Source: Ashinkailepas kermadecensis (lineage: Eukaryota; Arthropoda; Thecostraca; Neolepadidae). From it: a stretch of 64,000 nucleotides of DNA. The notes under the pieces are model-generated. The model saw only the letters and a list, made by a program, of their open reading frames with translations, did no database searches and had not been told where the DNA came from. Shown one piece after another: positions 26,501-38,500 of the stretch. The DNA lies in contig JAOTOM010004310.1 of assembly GCA_034440615.1 (NCBI GenBank), forward strand, positions 1 to 64,000, given 5' to 3'. Position 1 is the stretch's first letter, and each line of letters opens with the position of its first letter. Both the position numbers and the translations under genes were made by a program.

Positions 26501-29500
26501 AAAATATGACGTCGTAGAGGTTCTAACAGTACACAGCCTACTAAAACCTGGTACACGGTAAGTGGGTTAGAGCAGCGTGGACATAAAGGTCGATCATCAC
26601 CGATCAGCATGTAACTGTGTGTTGCGAAGGTATGACCGATTCTCAATCGGCAGAGTATCACTTCTTCCCGTTGTTTGGTTCGGTGCGAGGATCGCCACTT
26701 TCCTAATGTCGGTTTTAAAACCCTGAGCTTACTACACTTTGAGTTCCAGTTTCTTTGCCATTCGGACTGTATATTTGACAAAATAGTAGGGTATAGGTCC
26801 CTTGGAGTGGGCCGTAGATGGACCACACGGCCATTGCTGATGGCGTGTTTGGCGGTTATGTCAGCAGCTTCATTTCCCGCGAGTCCGACATGGCTGGGAA
26901 TCCAGCAGAACACGATATTTCTGTCGATGCCATGTAGGGATTTCACGATTTTGAGAATCCTCCGAACAAGTCGGTTATCCTGGTTAAAGGTTTTCAATGC
27001 CAGGAGACTGCTCAATGAGTCTGTGAAAACCACGTGCTTTGTGGACCGCTCTTCCTGTATAAAATTGAGGGCTTGCAGAATGGCATACAATTCGGCAGTA
27101 AAAATCGATGTTTGTGTCGGTAAACAAAAAGATCGAACACTGTGTCGACTGACGTAAGCATATCCAACAGCAGAGACTGACTTTGAGCCGTCTGTGTAAA
27201 TCCGCGAAAAGTCGTGATATTCATGTATTTTTTCCAATGCCAATATGCGGAGTTCCTCCGGGTTTGCATTTCCTTTCTTTGAGCAAGACAAAGTCACGTC
27301 AGTTTGTACTGGGACAACGTGCCAAGGGGGAGTGCTCGGCGTAATAACACGTGCTACACAACGTGGCCTGATGTTACAGTCACGAAGGATCGAAGCCATA
27401 CGAGTGGAAAACGGTAATCCACGCTGATGAGCCCTGTGACGTGCTCTTGATGTCCCTGAGAATATCCACTGATAGGCTGGATGTTTCCGGTTTTGAGCAA
27501 CATTGCATGCGTATCTCGAGCCAAATAACTTACGGCGTAGCGCAAGAGGTGGCTCGTCTACTTCTGCCATTACACTTGCAGCCGGTGAAGTGCGAAAGGC
27601 TCCAGTAGCGATGCGAAGAGCTGCATTGTGGATGACATCAAGACAACGCTTGGTTGTGGCACACGCTCCGTCATAAATAAAGCATCCATAGTCAATTTTA
27701 GAACGCACAAGAGATCGATACATAAGAAGTAAGACATGTCTGTCTGCGCCATACGAACATCTGGAGACAGTTCTCGTCACTTGCAGTCTCTTTGCGCATT
27801 TCTGCGCAAGATCGTTGATGTGGGTTCTGTATGTCAGTCGACGGTCAATCCACATACCTAAAAACTTTGCAGCTGGTTTGAAAGGAATGCGGTTCCAGTT
27901 CAGATGTCGGTTGGTTATTGGTTTTACGACACGTCGACCGTTGAGTCATATAGCGTCGCCAATCTCTCACGCCGATTGGTCGCGGGCGAAGAGTAGCGAC
28001 AGGCGAGATTCGAACCCACAATTTTTCGATTGCGAGACGAGCATCTTACCCCTAGACCACTTGTCCCCCCCAGTTCAGATGTCACAGTGTGTGTGATGTC
28101 ATGGTAACCGACATCATGGTCGGCACAGCATGATGGTGGTACCGTGATATGCGTCAGGTATGCGGCACAGCATGGTGGCGGTACCGTGATGTGCGATAGT
28201 ATGGTCAACCGAGCGCCAGCCCGAGCGGCTCCGTCACAAGTGGCCGGCATAACGTACCATGACGTCACAAGTAGCTAGCGTAACGCCACGACCGAAACGC
28301 CTCCAGGACGGTAACGGGAACAGGTCGTTGCACAGACCGCGGTATGGTCCCGGGATCGGGTCGGAGTCGTGGCCACGCGGGCGTTGTGTGGCCCAGAGGC
28401 TCTCGGCGCACCTCTGACGGCTCCGTCCGGAGGGACGGGAGACAATCGTCGGCGATGGCAGTCGTGCGGAGGTGTAGCTGGCCTGTCGACCGCACACGCT
28501 CGCGCGGTTCCAAACATCAGTCGCTGAGCACGCGTCTGTGTTCTGGCGCGGTCGCCCAAACCTGGCGGCAGTCGTGACGTTGGCTGGCGCCTAGCGACTG
28601 CTCCGCCGGGCCGCCGGTACAGCGCCGACCACGCCAACGGTGTTTATCAACACGGGCCGCAGTCCCCGAGCCGCTCAGAAACGTCTACCTCGACACAGAC
28701 CGCAGCTGATGTTGGCGGCCAGCGGCGGCAGCTGGGACGGTAGCGGGCCAGGTGGCGACATCTGCACCTATCTCCCCAGAACAGCATCAGCGGGACTGGC
28801 GCCCACTGCAGCATCTGTACCTCTCCCCAGAACAGCATCAGCGAAACCGGCGCCCACTGCAGCATCTGCACCTCTCCCCAGAACAGCATCAGCGGAACTG
28901 GCACCCACTGCAGCATCTGCACCTCTCCCCAGAACAGCATCAGCGGAACTGGCACCCACTGCAGCATCTGCACCTCTCCCCAGAACAGCATCAGCGGGAC
29001 TGGCGCCCACTGCAGCATTTGCACCTCTCCCCAGAACAGCATCAGCGGAACTGGCGCCCATTGATGACACCTGTACCCCTCCCCAGGAGAGCATCGGCAA
29101 GACAACCGACAAAGTGGATCTCGTGCAGCAGCAGCTTCAGCTGTTCCAGACCAACGTCACCACGAGTCTGGAGCTGCTCCAGCGTCTGCCGGTAAGCAGC
29201 CGGCCGGAACTGGTCCAGCTGCTGCATGCAGCTGGTGTACGCAGCTGATAAACAGTCTGGCCGGTAGCGACAGCACCACAAATGCACGCTGTGTAACTAA
29301 GCCAGGATACAGAACATCCTTGCAGTTAGAATTATGCTTGCAGTCAGAATTATCTCCATCGACGCATCACCGATAGTACCATCAGTAGACTTGACGAGAA
29401 GGTGCGTTTCGAGTACCACTCGGTACTGACAAGTGGAATTAGAGTACCACTAGGTATGGAGCAGTATATTTCGCGTACAACTCGGTATTGGATAGTGCGC

Positions 29501-32500
29501 TTGTCACGGGGCAGTACATTTCGAGTACCATCCGGTGCTGGGAAGTACACTTAAAGTTCCGGACGGTGTAGCGTGGTACACTCAACTCGCCCACCGTGCA
29601 CAGCAGGCAGTCACACTTTATTCCGTCACCGTGCACAGCAGGCCGTCACACGTTATTCCGTCACCGTGCACAGCAGGCCGTCACACGTTATTCCGTCACC
29701 GTGCACAGCAGGCCGTCACACGTTATTCCGTCACCGTGCACAGCAGGCCGTCACACGTTATTCCGTCACCGTGCACAGCAGGCCGTCACACGTTATTCAG
29801 TCACCGTGCACAGCAGGCTGTCACACGTTATTCCGTCACCGTGCACAGCAGGCCGTCACACGTTATTCCGTCACCGTGTACAGCAGGCCGTCACACGTTA
29901 TTCCGTCACAGTGTACAGCAGGCCGTCACACGTTATTCCGTCACCGTGCACAGCAGGCCGTCACACGTTATTCCGTCACCTTGCACAGCAGGCCGTCACA
30001 CGTTATTCCGTCACCTTGCACAGCAGGCCGTCACACGTTATTCCGTCACCGTGCACAGCAGGCCGTCACACGTTATTCAGTCACCGTGCACAGCAGGCTG
30101 TCACACGTTATTCCGTCACCGTGCACAGCAGGCCGTCACACGTTATTCCGTCACAGTGTACAGCAGGCCGTCACACGTTATTCCGTCACCGTGCACAGCA
30201 AGCCGTCACACGTTATTCCGTCACCGTGCACAGCAGGCCGTCACACGTCATTCCGTCACAGTGTACAGCAGGCCGTCACACGTTATTCCGTCAGTGTACA
30301 GCAGGCCGTCACACGTTATTCCGTCACAGCGCACAGCAGGCCGTCACACTTTATTCCGTCACCGTGCACAGCAGGCCGTCACACGTTATTCCGTCACCGT
30401 GCACAGCAGGCCGTCACACGTTATTCCGTCACCGTGCACAGCAGGCCGTCACACGTTATTCCGTCACCGTGCACAGCAGGCCGTCGCACGTCATTCCGTC
30501 ACCGTGCACAGCAGGCCGTCACACGTTATTCCGTCACCGTGCACAGCAGGCTGTCACACGTTATTCCGTCACCGTGCACAGCAGGAGAGCGCCGAGACTC
30601 CTCAGGTGGAGACGCGTGACGCCGAGGGCAGCCGTCACGACGCCTCGCTGGCGTGTCTTCAGACACAGCTCGACAGTTTCCAGGACAACGTCACCTCGGA
30701 CGTGCGGATAATCCGCCAGATGGTGGTGAGTGCAATCGGACAATACACCACAGTGATCCCCCCCTGTCGTGACGCTCCTCAGGCCGTTCGCCCCGCACCG
30801 CATCCGGAGAAACGCTCGGGTCTAGAACAGATGTCAAGTAGGAACTGGAGCGCCCGATCTTAGCGCCTCTGGCGGTGACGTTCTAGTATCCGTGAAAACT
30901 CAAATCATCATCATTGGTCAAGTAACAAGGTCGACCCGTTCCCCAACCCCTACCCATCCTCTGTTGTGAGCCAATGATAGCAACGGCATTCCCCCGACGA
31001 CCTCGGATCACGTGATGAGGAGATAAGCGGAGGGCCAGCGCCTCCATGCGGCCGGAAGAAACACTCACCCACCCGTCCGTGATCCGGCGTCTCCTTCCTC
31101 TGATCCTCAACTTCGGCCGTCTTGGTCCAATTCGAGGTAGTCTGACGCCACTCGTCTCCTAGTCGCCTGGATAGTCTCTGTCTGGGGTCCTTTCTTCCGG
31201 GATATTAGGGACAATGATTGATCCTCACCATGAACAGGCTCTGAGCAGCAAGGCTCCTTCAATCTGGGAGAAGGGCCAGTCGGGGAAAATCCGACAGGAA
31301 ACGCATCGATCAATGCACTGGGGAAAGCAAGCAAACTTGTTCGAAGAGAGGAGAGAGGATAGACCTTGGCTAGAGAAATGCTGTGGAGGAGATGGGTTAC
31401 AGGATCGATGGGGCCACACGGAGCATGCAGAAACACACCAGTGCTTCAACGGGAAACAGAAGGCTGGCTCATTGCAGAAGGGGGTGGGGCGAGCACTATT
31501 CCCCACCCGATCCGCCGCGATGTATCGCTGACCACAGCTGCCGGTGTCAGGAGGAGGGCGGGGGCAGGTACCATTCCCCACCCCATCCGCCGCGGCGTAT
31601 CGCTCACCACAGCTGCCGGTGTCAGGAGGGGGAGGGCGGGGGCAGCCCTGCGGGCGTGGGGGGGGGCCTATCCCACCCCATCCGCCGGGCGGAGGGGAGG
31701 GCGGGGGCAGCCCTATTCCCCACCCTATCCGCCGCGGCGTGTCAGGTGGGAGAGGGCGGGGGCAGCCCTATTCCCCACCCTATCCGCCGCGGCGTGTCAG
31801 GTGGGGGAGGGCGGGGGCAGCCCTATTCCCCACCCTATCCGCCGCGGCGTGTCAGGAGGGGGAGGGCGGGGGCAAGCCTATTCCCCACCCCATCCGCCGC
31901 GGCAGGAGGGGGAGGGCGGGGGCAGGCCTATTCCCCACCCCATCCGCCGCGGCGTGTCAGGAGGGGGAGGGCGGGGGCAGGCCTATTCCCCACCCCATCC
32001 GCCGCGGCGTGTCAGGTGGGGGAGGGCGAGGGCAGGCCTATTCCCCACCCCATCCGCCGCTGCGTGTCGCTGACCACAGCCGCCGGTGTCAGGAGCAGGA
32101 GGAAGCGGAGCACGCGGCCACACGCAGCGCCGTCTGGTCAGGCCACTCGGCCACGCTGGAGGCCGTCCGACAGTGGCCACAGCTGGGCCGCCTGCAGGCC
32201 GGCCTGGAGCGGCTCCTCCGGCAGCAGTGTCGGCCGGCCGCGGCCAGACGAGGCGTGGACACGGCCCGCGCCACCACACCGGCCACGGTCAGCACCGCGC
32301 CCGCCCCACAACAAACCACGCCTGACAGTGGCCTAACCTGGTGTGATTTGGTATGGTTTTGGCATAATTTGGTAGCATGATCTGGCACGATCTAATATTA
32401 TTGTCTGACAGCGTTAGATGGGCTTGCTGTTGCTCAGGAAGCCTCAAGCTACCATCTGACTGGGGAGGACATCCGCCACTAGCCAACACAGATGAATTAC

Positions 32501-35500
32501 CCTGGTCCCACGGAGCAAGCTCAATCAGCGACTAGTCAACTAAAGTCTGGGTGTCAATCGGCCCTGCTGCTCACACGACAAGGCAAACGCACTCGCCAAT
32601 ACCGACCGATGGTTGCAGACATGTACACACGGGACAGCGACGGCCGAGCAGCATGGCAACAGAGCACAAGACGTGCTGGTGCCCGGCGGTCCGGCGAAGG
32701 CGGCGTCAGATCTTCCAGGTCCGACGGAGATGGCACCGGAGCTCGCGGCACAGACAACGGCGACACAGCTGGCAGAGCAGCTGGATCAGATCGCCACGAG
32801 GCTTCTGGTCGAGCTACGTCGACTTAACGACAGCGTCCTCACATACAACAGGGAGCACAGTACGTGCCATGTGAGACAGGAGTGCCCTTCCCGTGGGGCG
32901 CACATCGTGCGCAGGACAACCCGCACATAGGCGCAACGAGCCGTCTATCTGTTGTCGAATTAAACTTTTTGCCTTCTCAGGCTGTAGGGCCCGGTGTATT
33001 GCTTCTTGATTATATCATAGCCAAACAAGTGATTTTCGGAGCCTCCCCCCCCCCCGGTACACCAAAAATTTGCAATTGATGTGCAACAAATTGCACACAA
33101 AAAGTTCAGAAACAAGTGGTCCAAATCTCGACCGTGGCACCTTTGTCAGACGCGACAGGCACGGTTGCTATGGCGACACACGACACCGACAACAAATTAC
33201 ACCCGTTGCATGCAATTTTAAATGTATTCTCGCTGTCCCCAATCAAACTACAGCCCTGGACCGTAGAAGAACAGCATGCAACTGTGATGGAAGCTGTGAG
33301 GCGGCGAGAATAAGCGACACGAGTGAGGAAAGTTGTATTGCTGTGATGTGAATTTCACCACAGCAATACAGTTCGAACTGTATTGTTTTGGTGTGAATTT
33401 CAAATGTGACCTAAGCGTGGCCTGTACCTGGCCTGTACCGTTGGCGGTATAATCGCACCTGAGACGTGGTGACGGGGAAACGGCTGTGTCGGTCACCCGA
33501 CGCGATAATCACCGGGGCCTTTAGGGCGCATCGACTGCACTGGTCATGCAGCGCGCGACAGTCACCACGTGACCGCTGTGACAGGTCGTCAGCTGTGACA
33601 GGTCACCAGCTGACGGATGTGACCGGCGACAGACGAGAACCTGGCGCAGCTGGCGTCGTCGCTGCGCGTGCGACTGGACGGCGTGCGCGACCACCTGGAG
33701 ACGGCCACCGACACGATCGTGGCCGTGCGGGTGGCGGCGCTGATCAACGCCACGCAGTGGGCCGCCGACTGGCACGGCGGCCGCGTGCGGCCCAACGTTC
33801 TCCACAAGATCATCGACGGCCTCAAGTACATCACCGACGTCATGCCGCGCCTGCTGCAGCTGTTCGAGAGCGAGTGCGTACGCCGTCGCGCCCTCCGTCG
33901 GGTGTGTTCAGTCCCGGGTCACTGCCTCCGGAACGGGTGGGTATGCCCGCGCCCAGTCACACACAACCCGGGACTGGTGGTGGTTATTGGTTTTACGACA
34001 CGTCGACCGTTGAGTCATGTAGCATCTCCAATATCTGACGTCGATTGGTCGCGGGCGAAGAGTAGCGACAGGTGAGACTCGAACCCACAATCTTTCGATT
34101 GTGAGACGGTCAACTTACCCTTAGACTACTCGTCCCAGTCACAACCAGACGCTTTAGTTGTTCGGCGCCGTGTGTGTACCATTCTTGACCACACCGCTTG
34201 CTGTCAAGTTTCCCGCTGCGATATGTCACCGGTCAGCGTCTGTGATATTTCACCCCGTGCTTCTACTTGGCAAATAGGTCACTGCTCCAGCGAGAAACAA
34301 AGCGTGGTCGTGTCCACGGGAGGCGCCAACCACCCGGCCAGCTTGTTTGAATGCACTGCACGCCGGCTGGGTTTATGAATAAACCCTGAAGCCACCACTT
34401 TGACGGCGTCAACATCACGACGCTGCGGACAATTCCTGCTTCTTGTCCTCTCCCGGGTCCATCCACGGGAAGCATGTGCAGCGTCAGACCTTATACTTTA
34501 CACGTCCCGGGCAGAGGCGACAACCGTGTATGTCTGTGCATGTGATTGGGGTTTCATGGCGCATCGACCATGATAGAGCATTTTGCGCCCAAAGGCGCCA
34601 TCCGTGCCTGTGCCTGGTGACCATCCCCTGCGTTTGACCGCCAGGTGCATATCGCACGACAACGTCGATATCGACACCACGCTGTACAAGGAGGACCTGG
34701 ATGTTGTGGCGGAGGTTACCAACGATGGCTTCATCAAGCTGCAGGTCAGCCGACCATTGACATCACACCACAGTGTCAGGCGCCACCGCCAGGCTTTAGT
34801 CGACAGGGTCGTCATCATGCGAGTGTAGTAGATGTGATTACCAAAACTTGGGCATTGCGAGATTTTCGTCACCACGCAGGAGCGCGGCCGTCGCGAGAAC
34901 AACCCAGAACAAACCTGTCGTCCACCATACGTGGTAAAGTCCATGGTTATCATCGATTACTTGCTCACCAGCCGACTTCCTAGTCTAGCGGTGAAGCGGT
35001 AATGATGACCGATACTTCGGATTTGGGTTTATATCTTTGATTACAGACACATTCCAAAATCTTGGATGTCCAATTCAGGTAGCAGAAATAAACTGATAGA
35101 TTGTTCTACTAATCGTAAACACAGTGGCGTTGAGTTGACTTCTGGTCAGTGCCCGCAAATGAAAAAGATTCAAGAAACAGTCCCTGGGCTGCTTTGCTGA
35201 TTGCCATATTTCAATCGAACATAAGTTTAGGGTGCAAAACTAAGGATGCTTTAGTCATGTCCCCGCAGCCTTTGCCTGCATTTTTGTTGGCCAAAATATG
35301 AGACGCCATCCCGAGCGGGAGCTGCCACTGGCCAGTGTGCACCAGGCCAATGCCGCAATATCGCCGCGGACAGAGAAACACACCCTGACCTGTGCTGACC
35401 TCTGTGTGACCTGCTCCAACCGTGACGTGACCAAGACGCGCGTTACAGGACCAGCTGGGAGAGCTGACCATCGAGCTGAGACAGACGAGCGGACTGGCCG

Positions 35501-38500
35501 ACAAGGCAAGGGCGAAGCTGGGTCGGCAGGTCAGCGACGCCTTAAACAGCGTCAGTCGGCAGCTGCGGAGCATCGAGCTGAGGCTGGCGCCGCCCAACAC
35601 CTGAGACATACCTCAGATACCTGAGGACGCCCTCAGACACCTGCGAAAGTCCTCAGATACCCGAGGAAGCCTCAGACACCCGCGAAAGCCACCAGACAAC
35701 CGAAGATGGTCTCTGACATCATTGGAAGACGTCAGATACGCGAGGAATTTCTCAAACATCTGAGGAAGGCCTCCGACAAATGAAAATGTTTCAAAACATT
35801 TGAGGCAGGTGCCAGACACCTGAGGAAGCGTCAATGGCCAGCTGCAGAGCATCAAGCCGAGGATGGCGCCACCCGACATCTGAAACATACGTCAAACACC
35901 CGAGGAAGTCCTCGGACACTTGATGAAGGTATCAGACACCTGATGAAGACATCAGACACCTGATGAAGATATCAGACAACTGACGCCGGCGTCAGACACG
36001 TGGGAAAGGTGGGAGGCGCCAGAGGGCAGTGTCAGTCCTGCTGGCAACAGTGTCTAACAGTTGGTCGGTGCGCGATACTGCGACCATGGGCACAACCGTG
36101 CAGGATCGAGCCGGGCTGTACCGCAGTGCACAGTGCACTGCAGTGCAGGTGCACGCAAGCGCACGGGAACCAGACCAAGCCGGGCCGGAACTGGTGCGAG
36201 TGGGGGATGGGGCGCCGCCAGTAAACAGAGACCCGGATCTGAGCGGTGGCGAGCCACCGAGAATTCACCATTTCGTCACAGCGTTTGGCGCTAGGTTGAC
36301 GTCACTCACGGTCATGTTATCACAAGTGTGTCGTGTTTTGCCTTAGTGTCTGTGTTTGTGCGAATGTACCAAGTATTGTCATGCAAGAAGCCAGCTTCAA
36401 ATATAAAAATAAGTTGGGTATTATGTTCATTAAAGACTCTAATCGAACGAAAAGAAACTATATAAACATGACAAAGTTTATATTTTTGTTAGCACATAAC
36501 TAACACCCAACGAAGTTCGCAATGTAATCACTTGTGGATAAATGTTTGCCGTGCACTAAGTATGATTTTGGAAGTCTCCAGGATCTGGAGAGGTTATGTT
36601 TATCATGACCTGACATGCCATATATATATTATATATGTATATGTATATGTGTATGCGTATATATATATATATATATATATCTATATACACACGCATACAG
36701 ATACACATATAGGCCAGCGCTCTAATGTAATAAAATGGGGAGTGCGTGAAGGCTTGCTGTTACCAGATCTCCAATTTTTATCCACGGGTTTTGGCTGCTT
36801 ACATGTGTGCCCCAAAATAGGTATGCCTTCACAATTGTTGTGGGGACGAGTGGTCTAGGGGTAAGATACTCGTCTCACAATCGAAAGATTGTGGGTTCGA
36901 GTCTCACCTGTCGCTACTCTTCGCCCGCGACCAATCGGCGTGAGAGATTGGCGACGCTATATAACTCAACGGTCGACGTGTCGTACAACCAATAACCAAC
37001 CAACCTTCACAATTGTTGGCTATGCTATCGGAAGCATCTACAATGTCGTCTACAATGGAAGGGCGCGGAGGCCACCTGGATCCGAGCGTGAGTTACCACA
37101 TACCAGCCGGTGTCACTGCCCGAGCTAGTCAGCTGAATCAGCTCTTGAATTTGGCAACCGCAGAAAGCAGACGAATCTGCTCGCTTGGCATAACGGTGAG
37201 TTGTTTCACCGATATGGCAACTTGTTTGTCTCTCGCAAGACCATCGAAGGTAGCAAAACTAGAATTATGACCCCTGGTTAACCTTCATTAGCCGCCAATC
37301 GATCATCCCGACACAATACTGTACCAAAACAGGCAACAACTGCGATCAAGACAAAAGCTTACCGAATATGTCTCCATAAATCACGTTGCAGGTAAGTACC
37401 CTGACAAATCCGAAACGTTCGCACCAAGAGCAAAAGCAAGCAAACATCAAACAACTGTAATGCATCATCAGCCATGCCGAACGGCGACACGCTCCCACGC
37501 GCCGTTTTCCGGCATACGCGATACAGTCGCATTCACCCTGGGTACGGGCAAGAGGGGATACGTCCAAACATTTCCTGCACACTGTCGCTCAATGACCCAG
37601 TGATGGCGAGCGAGCGCCACTACGACTGATGACACAGCCGCTCCCACGGCTGTGCTGACATCTGACGCTGTTGGTCCCCACCTGCGCCGGCGCGCACCGC
37701 AAGGACAACTGCACCCGGCTCTTCACGCAATCAAGCCAGGTGATAACGTAATGAGGAGAAAGAAGCAACATGTGGTAGGCTACACCTGCAATAATAAATC
37801 GAACTATCTCATTAATTTAAGCATTAAAAAATATCCTACCTATTTGCATTACCGTCCAGTAGCAGGATGACCAACTCGTGACCTCGAGTGGTTCTGACGG
37901 ACGGTGCTTCTCCATCAGCCAGCAACCGCACGCCCTGCCTCCACCTTACACACACCTCGGATGCACAGCCAAACAGGGGCCACGGTCGAGTTTCGTCTTG
38001 TTTTGGTCTTGTTAAAAGACTGCCGTCATGCTTGATAGGCTCTCGGGTATCGCGCTGTCCTGAATAACTTACCTCGAGTTTGACAATGTTTCGAATGACT
38101 AACATCGAGCTCAGCAATGTTTTGGATGGCCTACCTCTAGTTTGGCATTGTTCTGGAAGACCGTCTGGGCCTTGTGAGAGAGCTGCGTCCAGCAGGAGGC
38201 AAGAGTGCCCAGTTTGTGGCGCACGGCCGCCGTCAAACCACCCGGCTCGTCACCATCGGGCAGCGAGTCAGCCTCCTCCAGCTGTTCCAGCACACCACTG
38301 CCTGGTGGCACGTACTGTCGGTCATATCCAGCACACCACTGCCTGGTGGCACATACTGTCAGTCATGTCCAGCACACCACTGCCTGGTGGCACATACTGT
38401 CAGTCATATCTAGCACACCACCACCCGGTGGCACATACTGTCGGTCATATCTAGCACACCACCACCTGGTGGCACATACTATCAGTCATGTCCAGCCACC

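Larger units (their letters stand above)
26261..28093 (-). mobile_element. 5'-truncated I-group-like LINE containing a SINE
   Basis: On the minus strand it runs from a truncated reverse transcriptase through RNase H to a 3' tail containing GGGCGCAAAAGGACC and GTCGACGCGCCCCTAAACTCC, then CCACC repeats. A 9-bp direct repeat TGATGTCAT at 26252-26260 and 28094-28102 is the likely target duplication. The SINE at 27909-28070 is nested in it. Confidence 0.8.

Noticed and set aside
28640..29086. Extended coding exon upstream of exon 5
   Set aside because: The frame is open through the 51-bp units, but each unit carries a CCCCAG acceptor and the phase fits the last one; a longer exon remains possible but is unsupported.
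29535..30863. Open frames of 350-440 residues in all three plus-strand frames
   Set aside because: They read through a 35-bp tandem repeat whose length is not a multiple of 3, so all frames repeat the same peptides. Only the exon at 30585-30725 has splice sites and non-repeat coding sequence.
31366..32380. Glycine/alanine/proline-rich open frames
   Set aside because: Produced by the GC-rich 60-bp satellite; no conserved domain.
36841..36915. tRNA-Val gene
   Set aside because: Promoter boxes and CAC anticodon are present, but the anticodon stem is mispaired, the body continues into a SINE and target duplications flank it; the same sequence occurs six times in the window.
37633..37740. Second exon after the possible exon at 37022
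   Set aside because: The open frame has an acceptor and donor, but its entry phase does not match the phase-0 donor at 37195.
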